From CAWBCI01 sp963787195 (lineage in GTDB: Bacteria; Bacteroidota; Bacteroidia; Bacteroidales; JAGOPY01): 64,000 nt of DNA. The translations under genes and the position numbers were made by a program. Shown one piece after another: positions 52,675 through 62,866 of the stretch; positions within the stretch are counted from its first letter, which is position 1, and each line of letters begins with the position of its first letter. The notes beneath the pieces were generated by a model that was not told the DNA's origin, made no database searches, and was given only the letters and a program-made list of their open reading frames with translations. The stretch covers positions 71,382 through 135,381 of the forward strand of contig CAWBCI010000061.1 of NCBI GenBank assembly GCA_963787195.1, written 5' to 3'.

Positions 52675-53519
52675 TATTTATCAGCTTCCTCTAATTTAAA
52701 GGTGGCCTTAATCTCAACTCCCTTTTCACCCTTTTGTAGAGTGCAGCATTCATGATAAAGATCATGTTCCAGGAAGAGAATATAATTATTTTCCAAGGCA
52801 TCCTTATAAAAGCGTTCCTTATCCCTGAGGGTCTCCAGCGGACGGGTGTCATAAGCCATTATCCATGGCATGGGGATATGGGCTGTTGAAGGCATCAGGT
52901 CAGCCATGAAAACAAGTGTCCGTCCATTAAAATTAATATGCGGAATTAACTGGCCTTCAGTGTGTCCATTGTAAAATTTCGCAGTGATATCCGGTAGGAA
53001 TTCCTCTTCCTTATCTATCAGTTTCAGGTGTCCGCTTTCTTCGATCGGGAGTATATTTTCTTTCAGAAAAGATGCGCTCTCGCGGCGGTTTGGTTTTATG
53101 GCCCATTCATACTGCCGGCGGCTGGTCCAGTAAGTTGCATTCGGAAATGCAAGCTGGTAACCGCTTTTATCCTTATTCCAAACAATACTTCCTCCACAAT
53201 GATCAAAATGCAAATGAGTTAATATCACATCTGTAATATCTATTTTTGAAAGACCATGTTTTTCCAGCGAACTTTCAAGGCTGCTATCCCCGTTCAGGTG
53301 ATAATGTTTCAGGAATCTCATGTCTTGCTTATCGCCGATACCATTATCAATCAGAATTTTACGGTCTCCATTTATAATAAGCAAGCATCGCATAGACCAG
53401 TTACAAAGATTATTTTCATCAGCCGGATAAACTTTTGACCAGAGTGATTTGGGGACGACGCCGAACATGGCGCCTCCATCAAGCTTTAAATTGCCTGTTT
53501 CTATTGGAAATAATTGCAT
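52671..53519 (-). CDS. MBL-fold metallo-hydrolase
   Basis: 282 residues, no signal peptide. Metal ligands follow the beta-lactamase fold: HLHFDHCGG (HxHxDH), the third His in FYNGHTEGQL, and Asp in FMADLMPS. The N terminus (FPIETGNLKLDGGAMFGVVPKSLW) and the layout resemble lactonase-like and PNP-type hydrolases, but the substrate is unknown. It ends at repeat copy C. The upstream ROK kinase is 63 bp away on the same strand. Confidence 0.88.
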   Translation of the reverse strand: MQLFPIETGNLKLDGGAMFGVVPKSLWSKVYPADENNLCNWSMRCLLIINGDRKILIDNGIGDKQDMRFLKHYHLNGDSSLESSLEKHGLSKIDITDVILTHLHFDHCGGSIVWNKDKSGYQLAFPNATYWTSRRQYEWAIKPNRRESASFLKENILPIEESGHLKLIDKEEEFLPDITAKFYNGHTEGQLIPHINFNGRTLVFMADLMPSTAHIPMPWIMAYDTRPLETLRDKERFYKDALENNYILFLEHDLYHECCTLQKGEKGVEIKATFKLEEADKY

Positions 53520-53582
53520 GGAATTGATTTTTAATAAATTAATAAGCCGGTTAAACTCCCGGATTTATTAACTGATTAACAA

Positions 53583-54686
53583 TTATTTGTCGAGTTGGTT
53601 CAGTGCGAAGGCATAGGCCCCGATGGAAACTGCCCGGGATGTTCCCAGGCGTGTAATTCCAACACCGATATAGCGGGAAGGATCATAGCTGACTTTACGT
53701 TCGCTGAAAGGTACTGTAATCTCGGTGGCCTTATTTGCCAGGAAGATTTCCAGTTCTTTATCATTTTCAAGGTTGAGGGCTGTAATTTCCATACGATGCA
53801 GGGAATTTCCACTTACAGAATGGAAAGATGCATTCATCTCATCGACCAGCTTTTGGAGGAAGAGCTGGTAAGCGCCTGAGATCCCCCCTCCGATAACGAC
53901 AGATGCATCGAGCAGGGTAACAGTATTTGCAAGGGAATCCCCGGCCACAATAGCCAGTTCTTCATATGCGATGAGGGCGGCTTTGCGGTTTCCTTCACCG
54001 TTCCCGAGACCAATCTCCTGAATATCTTTCGGGTTAGGGCATTCCTCAATACTGATACCTGCTTCCCGGGAATAAACCCGTTTCACACCCCGGATGCTTA
54101 CGCTGTCTTCAACGCTGCTATCAGGGTATAATCTGTTCCGCATGCGGTTAATTTCGCCCCCTGCAGAATTATCGCCCTGGAATAAAGTTCCGTTACGTAC
54201 GATGCCTCCCCCGAAACCGGTACCGAAAGTAGCCCCGAAAAGATTCATGTAACGCCTCGGATTATTGTGCTTTTCAAGTAATATATTAATATCCGAAAGA
54301 AGCCCTGCTATAGCTTCTCCGTAAGTAAAAATATCCCCGTCATTATTAATATAAACAGGCACATGAAATTCATCTTCAAGCATAGCTTTCAGGGCCACTC
54401 CCCCCCTGAAAACCGGCAGGTTTTCAAGATCCCCTATGATCCCATGACGGTAGTCAGCCGGTCCCGGAAAAACGAAACTGATAGCAACCGGGTCTTCATC
54501 CAGGGCTCCTCTGATATCACTGAAACCTTTCTTAAGTTTTTCCAGGACCTCCTTTAGGTTATCCCCTTTAGCTTTCAGACGATGGGGTTCGAAAAGTTCC
54601 TCACCAGCTCTGACTGCATTGAAGACAAAATTAGTACCCCCCGCATCCAGGGTCATCACTATCCGTTGATCCGAGTGTATATCCAT
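53583..54686 (-). CDS. ROK-family sugar kinase/transcription-factor-like protein
   Basis: 367 residues from the ATG ending at 54686; a GTG 18 bases upstream overlaps the -7 element and is rejected. The phosphate-binding motif TLDAGGTNF is near the start, GFGGGIVRNG and SAGGEINRMRNR in the middle, and the adenosine-binding VVIGGGISGAY is later. There is no DNA-binding domain, so it is a kinase rather than a NagC-type repressor. The usual ROK zinc-finger cysteine cluster is absent. The sugar is unknown, perhaps glucose or an N-acetyl hexosamine. Confidence 0.88.
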   Translation of the reverse strand: MDIHSDQRIVMTLDAGGTNFVFNAVRAGEELFEPHRLKAKGDNLKEVLEKLKKGFSDIRGALDEDPVAISFVFPGPADYRHGIIGDLENLPVFRGGVALKAMLEDEFHVPVYINNDGDIFTYGEAIAGLLSDINILLEKHNNPRRYMNLFGATFGTGFGGGIVRNGTLFQGDNSAGGEINRMRNRLYPDSSVEDSVSIRGVKRVYSREAGISIEECPNPKDIQEIGLGNGEGNRKAALIAYEELAIVAGDSLANTVTLLDASVVIGGGISGAYQLFLQKLVDEMNASFHSVSGNSLHRMEITALNLENDKELEIFLANKATEITVPFSERKVSYDPSRYIGVGITRLGTSRAVSIGAYAFALNQLDK

Positions 54687-54703
54687 ATTTCCCAGACTTT
54701 GCA

Positions 54704-54711
54704 CAAATATA
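54704..54711 (-). promoter_or_regulatory. -7 promoter element of the ROK kinase gene
   Basis: TATATTTG on the minus strand, an exact TAnnTTTG; the leader is about 12 bases to the ATG at 54686. Confidence 0.6.
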
Positions 54712-54804
54712 GGAAAATTGAGTTTAAATCAATTCTAGTGCCCTGATTTTTAAGATAATTTAAGAATGGAATTTAAAAGTCTTTTCAAATGAAAAATACC
54801 TTTA

Positions 54805-55650
54805 TTAATCTAATTCCCTAATAGGATTAATTGAATTAAGGACAGAAAAGTCGATGTCGGGAAGGCATTTTTGATCCGAAAGGAAGTCCAGCAGGACCTT
54901 GCTATTCAGATTAGAAACCAGTTCATCACCTGCCATAGGGCAACCCCCGAAACCTCCCAGAACAGTATCAAACCTCCGGATCCCACAATCCCAGGCGGCT
55001 TTGACTTTAGGATACCATTCCCCGGGACGGGTATGTAAGTGTATCCCGAATTCAACATCCGGAAAAGTATTGATCAGGGGATTAAAAACTTCTTGTATAA
55101 TTTCCGGACTAACATCGCCCATGATATCGGAAAGCGGGATGATCCGAAGTCCCAGATTGTATAAATAGGCGACCTGGTCCAGAACCACATCAGGACTCCA
55201 AATATCTCCATAGGGATTTCCAAATCCCATGGTCAGGTATACGATTAATTGCTTCTTGCGATGATCGCATATTTCAAGAAGGTCATTTATAGTTCCTCTG
55301 GCTTTTTCCTGATCTGCATTTATATTTCTTTTTAAAAATGACGGAGAAACTGAATAAGGATAAAGGATGTAATCAATCTGATCAAATTCAGAAGCTTTTA
55401 ATCCCCCAATAGAATTTGCCACCAGAACCATGATGTCTGAACGACTGTTTTCTAAATCCAGTTTACGTAGCACTTCTGCAGTGTCTTTCATTTGAGGGAT
55501 AAGCTCCGGGGACACAAAACTTCCAATTTCGATGGTATCAAAGCCTACTTTCAGGAGTTGATTGATATAGCTAACTTTTATATCGGTAGGAATAAATTCT
55601 TTCAATCCCTGGAATCCATCCCGTGGAGTTTCGATGATTTTTACTTGCAC
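54805..55650 (-). CDS. HMG-CoA lyase-family protein (first of two)
   Basis: 281 residues, a TIM barrel of the HMGL-like family. The metal Asp is in ETPRDGFQGL, the histidine pair in GIHLHTRPGE, and the catalytic cysteine loop GGFGGCPMAGDEL matches the HMG-CoA lyase signature. It would cleave HMG-CoA to acetoacetate and acetyl-CoA in leucine or ketone-body metabolism. Length is slightly short of the usual 300. The second HMGL-family gene lies 51 bp upstream on the same strand. Confidence 0.83.
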   Translation of the reverse strand: MQVKIIETPRDGFQGLKEFIPTDIKVSYINQLLKVGFDTIEIGSFVSPELIPQMKDTAEVLRKLDLENSRSDIMVLVANSIGGLKASEFDQIDYILYPYSVSPSFLKRNINADQEKARGTINDLLEICDHRKKQLIVYLTMGFGNPYGDIWSPDVVLDQVAYLYNLGLRIIPLSDIMGDVSPEIIQEVFNPLINTFPDVEFGIHLHTRPGEWYPKVKAAWDCGIRRFDTVLGGFGGCPMAGDELVSNLNSKVLLDFLSDQKCLPDIDFSVLNSINPIRELD

Positions 55651-55701
55651 TTTAAAATGAATTTTCCTCTTTGATAAAAATTCGCGAAGGAGGCCAATAG
55701 A

Positions 55702-56715
55702 CTATCTTCCACTGAGTTCTTTGGGAATGCGTCCGTTTTTTATGCTTTCTGAGCGAAGTGGTCTTCCGACGATCCGTTCCACCATACGACCGACTTCCAG
55801 CACCTTATCCACATCCAGACCGGTATCTATATCCATTTCATCCATCATGACCACCATATCTTCCGTTGAAACCAGACCTGTAATATTCGGATCCCTGTAG
55901 TAATATTCGCCCGTTCCAGATACCGGCACTCCGTCCACGAAATTGGCCGGTTGTCCGCCTATCCCTCCCATCGTTGATTCGTAATTGGTCATGCCTGCCT
56001 GCAAAGCAGCCAATACATTGGCCAGTCCCCATCCACGCGTAGTGTGGAAATGTACTATGTGCTTATCCGGTGATCCGAATTTATCGAGTAGCATAGAATA
56101 ATACTTGTAAACCCTGTCAGGCGAAGCCGATCCGTCATGATCAGCATGTTCCACATCAGTAGCCCCGATATCAAACCAGCGTTGGGCGAATTCGATGGCC
56201 TTTGACATTTCAGTCGGCCCCTCTATAGGGCAACCCCATATAGTACTGACAGTCCCGTTCACCTTCATACCGGCTTCCCTCGCTTTAGGGATCCATTCTT
56301 CACACATTTTCCAGTATTCATCCAGCGAGAGGCCTGAATTGGTTCTGTGATGCGATTCACTGGTGGAAACCATAACTAAAATCCGGTCCGGCCCCCAACC
56401 TTCTTTCCTTGCCTGTATAGCCCGTTCGATGGCTCTTTCCCGGATAGTAATGGCCGTGAGCTTCACTCCGTCAAGCAGAGCAGCTACTTTTTTGCTTTTT
56501 CGGATCCTTTTCATCAGCTCATCAGCATCTTTAAACTGTGGCATTCCTTTGGGATTTCCGAAATTAGTGACTTCTATATGCTTAAAACCAGCCAATAATA
56601 AATGCTCGGCAAGCCAAAGCTTTGCATCGGTCGGAATGAATTTCTCTTCGTGTTGAAAACCATCTCTGACAGTTATATCGCCGATGGTCACTTTTTTTGG
56701 ATAATTAAAACTCAT
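55702..56715 (-). CDS. HMGL-like TIM-barrel protein (second of two), altered active loop
   Basis: 337 residues. It shares the barrel (ITVRDGFQHEEKFIPTDAK, HFHTTRGWG) but its loop reads GGIGGQPANFVDG, with Gln-Pro where the lyase has Cys-Pro. It therefore lacks the cysteine of HMG-CoA lyase and probably acts on another acid or CoA ester. It is 51 bp from the first HMGL gene and probably co-transcribed. C-terminal helices (about 300-337) extend beyond the lyase length. Confidence 0.78.
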   Translation of the reverse strand: MSFNYPKKVTIGDITVRDGFQHEEKFIPTDAKLWLAEHLLLAGFKHIEVTNFGNPKGMPQFKDADELMKRIRKSKKVAALLDGVKLTAITIRERAIERAIQARKEGWGPDRILVMVSTSESHHRTNSGLSLDEYWKMCEEWIPKAREAGMKVNGTVSTIWGCPIEGPTEMSKAIEFAQRWFDIGATDVEHADHDGSASPDRVYKYYSMLLDKFGSPDKHIVHFHTTRGWGLANVLAALQAGMTNYESTMGGIGGQPANFVDGVPVSGTGEYYYRDPNITGLVSTEDMVVMMDEMDIDTGLDVDKVLEVGRMVERIVGRPLRSESIKNGRIPKELSGR

Positions 56716-56928
56716 AAATGAAATTAAAATGGGTTATGGGGAAATAAAATCATCGCTAAGATAAGTATAATCCGGAAATTATAAAATAAGAAGGTGTCCG
56801 GAAGTACTATACCTTTACAATAAATCTATTAATCTTTTCAGAATATAATAAAGGAACGTGAGCTGCATAATTCCTTTGTTTCATAAGAAACTTATAATAT
56901 TTCCGTTTAAAACTAAATATCGTTATAA

Positions 56929-59193
56929 ATGCATCTTCCCTTAAATTATAAGAGAATTCTGAAAATCACTGTTTCAGGGATTTTACTAATCCTGCTTATT
57001 AGTTTTATTTTCTTTTTACTTGTTTGGAAAGGCGCTTTCGGGAAACTGGCAGATGAAAACGAACTGGCCTCCATCCGAAATGAACAGGCCACCCTAATTT
57101 ATGCTTCTGATGGTCCGATTATCGGAAGGCTTTTTGCTGAAAACCGCACCAATGTTAAGCAGGATGATATTCCTTCCTCCTTGATCAATGCTCTGATCAG
57201 TACTGAAGATAAACGCTTTTTCACCCATGAAGGGATTGACACACGTAGTTATCTTAGGGTTCTGCTGCGTTCTATATTAATGGCTGAAAAAAGTTCCGGT
57301 GGTGGAAGCACTCTTACACAGCAATTGGTTAAAAACCTATATGGCCGAAAGAACTTTGGGATACTTACTCTGCCTGTCAGCAAAATTCGTGAAGCTATAA
57401 TAGCCCAGAGACTTGAAAAAGTGTACAACAAACAGGATATCCTGCTATTATATCTTAATTCTGTTCCATTTGGGGAAAATGTATTTGGCATTGAGGCGGC
57501 TTCCCGGCGATTTTTTAATAAGAGCACTCATGAACTGAATACACAGGAAGCAGCTTTGCTAGTCGGAATGCTCAAGGCCAATACCTATTATAATCCCCGG
57601 CTTCATCCGAAAAGAGCTTTAGCCCGAAGGAATCAGGTATTGCAACTGATGCAGGATAACGGATATCTTCCTCCGAATGAGGCCGACAGTTTACAAGAGC
57701 TTCCACTTGATCTGCATTATTCCAATATTGAGCAGGATGCACCTGCAGGATACTTTGTCTATCAGGTAAGCAAAGCGGCTGAATCAATACTGCAAGGCAT
57801 TGAGGCTTCTTCAGGGAAACACTATGATCTCCGGAAAGACGGTCTGCAAATATATACTACCCTGGATTCACGACTTCAGAAATTTGCAAATTCAGCCCTT
57901 AGGTCGCATCTTCCTGGTATGCAAAATCTTTTGGACAATGAGCTCAAACGCAGAAAAGTCAGGAAATCATGGGAAAGGACAATGAAAAAATCGGCTTACC
58001 CGGGAATTAATGACAATACTACCGATTTGAGAGATGTGTTTTCATGGGACGCAGGGCAGGCCGACAGTATGACTGTTAGCGACAGCCTGTGGCACTATTA
58101 CTCTATGCTGAATGCCGCAATATATGCAATGGAGCCAGGTACCGGTAAAGTGAGGGTATGGGTAGGCGGAAACAATTTCAGCTATCTGCCTTTCGACCTC
58201 GTTTTGTCACGTCGACAGATCGCTTCAACTTTTAAACCCATACTTTATGCAACTGCGCTTGAAAATGGCTTTTCACCTTGCACATATCTCGATAATGAGG
58301 AAAAAAACTATAATAAATATGAGAATTGGCATCCAAAAAATTTCGATAATACGCAGGGGGGAGAAGTAGCAATGTGGTATGCCCTGGCCCATTCGATGAA
58401 CCTTCCGACCCTGGATCTGTATTTCAAAACAGGTTATGAAGCACTTGACAGAACCTGTTCTGCTTTGGGACTGCCGGTGCAGGAAGGGGATATTCCCTCC
58501 TTAGCAATAGGTTCAGCCGATATTTCCCTTCAGCAGATAGTAACTGCCTACTGTTCCTTCCCAGCAAAAGGTATTGTTCCTGAGCCTGTTATAATAGAAA
58601 CAATCATTGATGCAAAGGGAAACATTATATATTCTTACAATCCCCATCCTGAGAATAAAAAGGTTTTTAATGAAATTACTGCTGACCAAATCACTGCCAT
58701 GCTGGAAAAAGTAGTGGATGAAGGCACTGCAAGCCGTTTGAGAACTGCTTACCACCTGCAGGCCATGCTTGCAGGAAAGACCGGAACTTCGCAGGATTAC
58801 AGCGATGCATGGTTCATTGCCTATACTCCGGAACTTGTGTGCGGTGCATGGGTCGGAGCTATGGACCCGGAGATACATTTCCGGTCTTCCCAGGGTACAG
58901 GTTCCCAACTGGCAATGCCCCTGGTGGCTAAAGTGTTATACGAAATTGAATCGGTCCATTCCCTTCGTGATAAATATCTCGTACCTTTTCACTTTGCTGA
59001 ATTTTCAGAATTCAATATGAACTGTGATCCTATAAAGGCTAAAAGACCTGTGAAAGAATTCTTTGAGAATATCTTCAGCAATAAAAAAAATGACAAAAAA
59101 TCCCACAAACATGATAATAATACCAATAAACCCGCAAAGAAAGAAAAGAGTAAGTTGGGAAAATTCTTTAATAAACTCTTCAGGAAAAAATAA
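56929..59193 (+). CDS. Penicillin-binding protein 1A-type bifunctional peptidoglycan synthase
   Basis: 754 residues. A single N-terminal membrane helix (about 11-33) precedes a GT51 glycosyltransferase with catalytic Glu E93 in STEDKRFFTHEG and GGSTLTQQLVKNL. The transpeptidase has the SxxK motif STFKP (Ser about 433), SMN and KTGT (Lys about 617). The last 50 residues are rich in Lys and Asn and probably lie in the periplasm near the wall. It polymerises and cross-links glycan strands. Confidence 0.94.
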   Translation: MHLPLNYKRILKITVSGILLILLISFIFFLLVWKGAFGKLADENELASIRNEQATLIYASDGPIIGRLFAENRTNVKQDDIPSSLINALISTEDKRFFTHEGIDTRSYLRVLLRSILMAEKSSGGGSTLTQQLVKNLYGRKNFGILTLPVSKIREAIIAQRLEKVYNKQDILLLYLNSVPFGENVFGIEAASRRFFNKSTHELNTQEAALLVGMLKANTYYNPRLHPKRALARRNQVLQLMQDNGYLPPNEADSLQELPLDLHYSNIEQDAPAGYFVYQVSKAAESILQGIEASSGKHYDLRKDGLQIYTTLDSRLQKFANSALRSHLPGMQNLLDNELKRRKVRKSWERTMKKSAYPGINDNTTDLRDVFSWDAGQADSMTVSDSLWHYYSMLNAAIYAMEPGTGKVRVWVGGNNFSYLPFDLVLSRRQIASTFKPILYATALENGFSPCTYLDNEEKNYNKYENWHPKNFDNTQGGEVAMWYALAHSMNLPTLDLYFKTGYEALDRTCSALGLPVQEGDIPSLAIGSADISLQQIVTAYCSFPAKGIVPEPVIIETIIDAKGNIIYSYNPHPENKKVFNEITADQITAMLEKVVDEGTASRLRTAYHLQAMLAGKTGTSQDYSDAWFIAYTPELVCGAWVGAMDPEIHFRSSQGTGSQLAMPLVAKVLYEIESVHSLRDKYLVPFHFAEFSEFNMNCDPIKAKRPVKEFFENIFSNKKNDKKSHKHDNNTNKPAKKEKSKLGKFFNKLFRKK

Positions 59194-59575
59194 GGTTTGT
59201 GTTTGCTTTCTATAGTGTAATTACTTAGCAGGACGGACCCCTTAACCTTTTTATAATTTTCTCCAAAAAAATATTTATTAACACCTTTGGCGCTTGCTTT
59301 ATAAGGGAATTCCCCTATAGAAACAATTTAATGTCATAAAGTTTACACACCTGTATATAAGGACATTATATTGTTTTAAAATTGAATTAAATGTTGGAAT
59401 CCCCTATATTATTTTTCTTCCCTGGAAATTAAGTGTTAAAAACTTGCATAGCATAATTAGAATTACTATCTTGCAGGCTCAAATTCGAAAACTTCCCCCA
59501 CTCACATTTCTCAACGAACAATTTAAAACTCGGATTTGTACGTTGAGTCGATTAAACCCAAACCATGAAAATGCA
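59194..59575. other. 382-bp gap between the PBP and histidine kinase genes
   Basis: AT-rich; an open frame extends upstream of the kinase to 59444 but has no domain content. No RNA gene, repeat or strong promoter was recognised. TATCTTGC at about 59467 is a poor -7 match. Confidence 0.5.
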
Positions 59576-60802
59576 ATGACAGCGAATACTGTCGCATATA
59601 ATTATTCGTTGGACAATAACCAACTACTTCTCAATCTCACCCAGGATTTAGTCTTTCAATATACTTTCCATAACTCAAATTTATCTTTAAGTCCTTCCGT
59701 AAATAATTTGCTTGGCTTCCATAATGAGCATCATACTTCTTTGGATATTAGTAAGATAATACCTTCTAAATGGGAATGGAAGGCAATGGAGATCTTCAAT
59801 TATTACAAAGAATTATATGCTGAAGGAAAAGTCCTGAACGGGCAGGTAAAACATATTCTGGATAATGACCTGGAGATATACGACAAAGATAGGTATCGTA
59901 AATGGATGAATATCCTGTGCAAGCCCGTAACCGATGATGAAAAAAGATGTATCGGATTTTACGCATTTGCAAGGGATATTACGTATGAAAAACTGGTAAA
60001 TCAACAATTCAATTATGAGAAAGAATTACTGGATGAGATAAAATCTTTGAAGGAAGCAAGAACAAGACTAATCTCTATGGTAAATCATGAATTCCGGACT
60101 CCCATTTCAATTATCAAATCGAATCTTCAAATGGTCCGGCAACAGCAGTTAAAACCATGTTCACGCTTTTCAACAGAAAATTCCCTTGAACTTATTGAGC
60201 AAGCATCTGACAGCATGATGCAAATGCTTGATAAGCTCTCAGTATTAAGCAAAGGAGGCAAAGGTAAATTATTACCTGAACCAGAATATATAAACCTGCT
60301 CAGCTTCTGTGAAAATCTTGTGTACGAGCTCAACTCGATCAAAGAATACAAGTCCAGGATAGAATTTGTGTCTGATAGTAGCGAATTGATGATGTTTACA
60401 GATACATATTTACTGGAACATATACTGAGTAATATTCTAATCAACGCATTAAAGTACTCAAAATCAACGTCTAAAGTATGGTTCAGCCTGGTAAGTGCAG
60501 ATCTGGGAAATATTGAAATCAATATAAGTGATGAAGGGATTGGTATACCAAAATCGGAGCTGGATAATATTTTTGACGAGTTTTTCAGGGCTTCAAATGT
60601 TGGAAATATAAATGGGAGCGGACTGGGATTTACTCTGGTTAAACAATGTATAGATGCACTGAATGGAAAGATCGCGATACAAAGTCAGCTAAACAAAGGT
60701 ACTAATGTAAAGATTACTCTGCCTAATCAGGCTCTGAATGAAAAAAATCCTAATAATAGAAAACGAAATCGCACTTGCGAAAACGTTGCAGAATGTTCTT
60801 GA
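59576..60802 (+). CDS. Cytosolic PAS-type sensor histidine kinase
   Basis: 408 residues from the ATG at 59576, where a PAS-like domain begins shortly after (about 15-140). There are no membrane helices. The HisKA histidine is H171 in MVNHEFRTPISI. The HATPase domain has NILINALKYS, DEGIGIP and GSGLGFTLVKQ. The response-regulator gene overlaps its end by 65 bp, so the two are translationally linked. The input is an internal signal, unknown. Confidence 0.9.
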   Translation: MTANTVAYNYSLDNNQLLLNLTQDLVFQYTFHNSNLSLSPSVNNLLGFHNEHHTSLDISKIIPSKWEWKAMEIFNYYKELYAEGKVLNGQVKHILDNDLEIYDKDRYRKWMNILCKPVTDDEKRCIGFYAFARDITYEKLVNQQFNYEKELLDEIKSLKEARTRLISMVNHEFRTPISIIKSNLQMVRQQQLKPCSRFSTENSLELIEQASDSMMQMLDKLSVLSKGGKGKLLPEPEYINLLSFCENLVYELNSIKEYKSRIEFVSDSSELMMFTDTYLLEHILSNILINALKYSKSTSKVWFSLVSADLGNIEINISDEGIGIPKSELDNIFDEFFRASNVGNINGSGLGFTLVKQCIDALNGKIAIQSQLNKGTNVKITLPNQALNEKNPNNRKRNRTCENVAECS

Positions 60803-61829
60803 AAGCCAGGAAGATTATGAAACGTATTTAGCCGATAGCGGATCAACCGGTATTCAACTCGCATTTGAGATCATGCCCGGGTTGATCCTTTGTGATATTA
60901 TGATGGAAGGAATTGACGGTTATAAAGTATTCCAGGTGCTGAAAGAGAGTCATTTCACCAGCCACATACCTTTTATTTTTTTAACAGGACGCTCCAGCAG
61001 GGAGGATATTCGTGCAGGAATGAATCTCGGAGCTGATGACTATATCATCAAGCCATTTGATAATGAAGATTTACTGAAGGCGGTTGAAATACAGTTATTG
61101 AAATACGAAAGAAGAATCGACAGCAACCAGCAGAGTATCATCGCGATGCTTGAAGCGTCCCCCCTGGCTTCTTTTCTTTATACTGAAACTGGAATAGTAA
61201 AAATCAATAAAGCCTTTCACCTTGCTTTCGGATATAAGGAAAATGAGATTTTTGGTAAAGAACTGATTGAATTAATGCCCCATACAGAGAGGGACAAATA
61301 CAAAGGCATCTTCCAGCTGGTGAGCAAAGGAGTTATAAAGGAATACAAAACTGCGGTGAGTCTGTTTAATTCCAGGTATAAAATCATAAATGGCTCGGTG
61401 CAATGCCGAATGATTAGTGATTTCAGAGGGATTAACATTGTTCTTGGTATCTTTAATGAAGAATCTAATGCCGTAGTAAATCCTGACGAAGGTCAGCAGG
61501 ATAGCGATACTGAATTACAGAAAAAGCTCCAGTTCAAAAGAAATATCCGTTTAGGAGCAGAGAAAAAATCGCATTTAGCCGATGATATATACCTGGCTAC
61601 ACCTGATTATGAGAATGATGTAGCGGTAAAAGACCTTTTTTCAGCCAGGGAACTTGAAGTATTGTCGATGGCAGCAAAAGGATTATCCACCAAGGAAATT
61701 GCAGATAGATTATTTATCTCCGACCGCACTGTTGAGAAACACAGAGCCAATATGATGGCTAAGATCCAGGCGGCAAATATAGTTGAAGTGATCATATATG
61801 CTGTGAAAAATAATATGATCTGCGTATAG
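60738..61829 (+). CDS. Response regulator with PAS-like middle and LuxR/NarL-type output
   Basis: 363 residues. The receiver domain has phospho-acceptor D53 in LILCDIMM, T83 and K105. A PAS-like segment (about 132-230) is followed by a linker and a LuxR-type helix-turn-helix (FSARELEVLSMAAKGLSTKE, then DRTVEKHRANMMAKI). The receiver-PAS-HTH order is unusual but seen in Bacteroidota. It overlaps the kinase by 65 bp. The lipoprotein locus downstream is a possible target; that is inference. Confidence 0.9.
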   Translation: MKKILIIENEIALAKTLQNVLESQEDYETYLADSGSTGIQLAFEIMPGLILCDIMMEGIDGYKVFQVLKESHFTSHIPFIFLTGRSSREDIRAGMNLGADDYIIKPFDNEDLLKAVEIQLLKYERRIDSNQQSIIAMLEASPLASFLYTETGIVKINKAFHLAFGYKENEIFGKELIELMPHTERDKYKGIFQLVSKGVIKEYKTAVSLFNSRYKIINGSVQCRMISDFRGINIVLGIFNEESNAVVNPDEGQQDSDTELQKKLQFKRNIRLGAEKKSHLADDIYLATPDYENDVAVKDLFSARELEVLSMAAKGLSTKEIADRLFISDRTVEKHRANMMAKIQAANIVEVIIYAVKNNMICV

Positions 61830-62062
61830 GTAAAAGCTATTATGAGAAAATTACCTACGTAATTGCACTTAACTTCATCAAAAACCCTTGTTAAACAGGC
61901 ATTTCGCCTGGAATTACCGTAAAAATACGCATTGACTTACAAGCTTCTTTGAAGCTACCTTGCACTCATAATTAAGTGGCATTATTGGAAAAGAGATTGG
62001 TAAGAGATAAAAAGAATCCAATTATACGAATTAACTGATTATTAGAAGCCAAGCCCAAAGTC

Positions 62063-62866
62063 ATGAAAAAACTACTCACGTTGTTTGTTGCGTGCGCATT
62101 TGTCGCCTCCGGTTGCAGGAAAGAGCAGCCGGAACCGCAAAATAATGATGTAGTTGAGGTTTCGTTTTCAGGCAAGGAGATGTCAAAAATCGTTAACGGT
62201 ACCAAAGCAGGTGATTCTTGTTTCCAGGATCAGGCTGACTGGGCTGTAATAAGTATTGACGGAACATCCTATACCACCGATGTCTATTATATAGAAGGTG
62301 TTCCTTATACAAAATCCATTAAACTTGCTCCGGGAACTTATCAAGTTAACCTTTTCGAATTATATTCCGACCATAATACAGCTGATCCGACAGACGATGG
62401 TCCTATCGCAGCAACTCCTGCCGATAGCAGTTATTTTAGTGACTACATGAGCGATGGTGTCCCACTTGAATTTACCGTGGGTGCTTTTACCAAAATCCAG
62501 GTTCCTATTGAAGTATTATGTTTTGAGAATTATGAATATGAGGATTTCGGCTTCTTTTGGTATAGTTTTGATGAAATCATTGTCAGGACACAGTGTTTCT
62601 TTGGCGACTTTTGTGTAAAGCATCCCAATGATTATATTGGTTCGCTCTATGCGGAGCAAAGTGGTGGATTACAGATAGATATGCCAGCCATTTTCCAGGT
62701 CGAAATCAAACGAAATAACCAACCCTATAAAGTAGTAAATAATGCCGCATGGTATGGCGAAGGTCAACCACTCTGTATAGAATACCCTGACCTTTTGGGA
62801 AGTACCGACCAGTACCAATTTATCCTTTCCGTACTTGTAAGGGATGGTGCTGGCTGTATCATATAA
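62063..62866 (+). CDS. Lipoprotein, proximal part of a frameshifted surface protein
   Basis: 267 residues. The lipoprotein signal ends at C18 (VASGC), followed by a KEQPEPQ linker, so it is probably surface-exposed. Residues 49-150 form a beta-rich module (DWAVISIDGTSYTTDVYYIE), and a second module follows VRTQCFFGDFC. The frame stops at AGCII, but the next frame continues the same kind of sequence as YKEFHRWTFMDDG. Deleting one A near 62857-62866 would restore one protein of about 480 residues. Sequencing error or a recent frameshift are both possible. Confidence 0.8.
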   Translation: MKKLLTLFVACAFVASGCRKEQPEPQNNDVVEVSFSGKEMSKIVNGTKAGDSCFQDQADWAVISIDGTSYTTDVYYIEGVPYTKSIKLAPGTYQVNLFELYSDHNTADPTDDGPIAATPADSSYFSDYMSDGVPLEFTVGAFTKIQVPIEVLCFENYEYEDFGFFWYSFDEIIVRTQCFFGDFCVKHPNDYIGSLYAEQSGGLQIDMPAIFQVEIKRNNQPYKVVNNAAWYGEGQPLCIEYPDLLGSTDQYQFILSVLVRDGAGCII

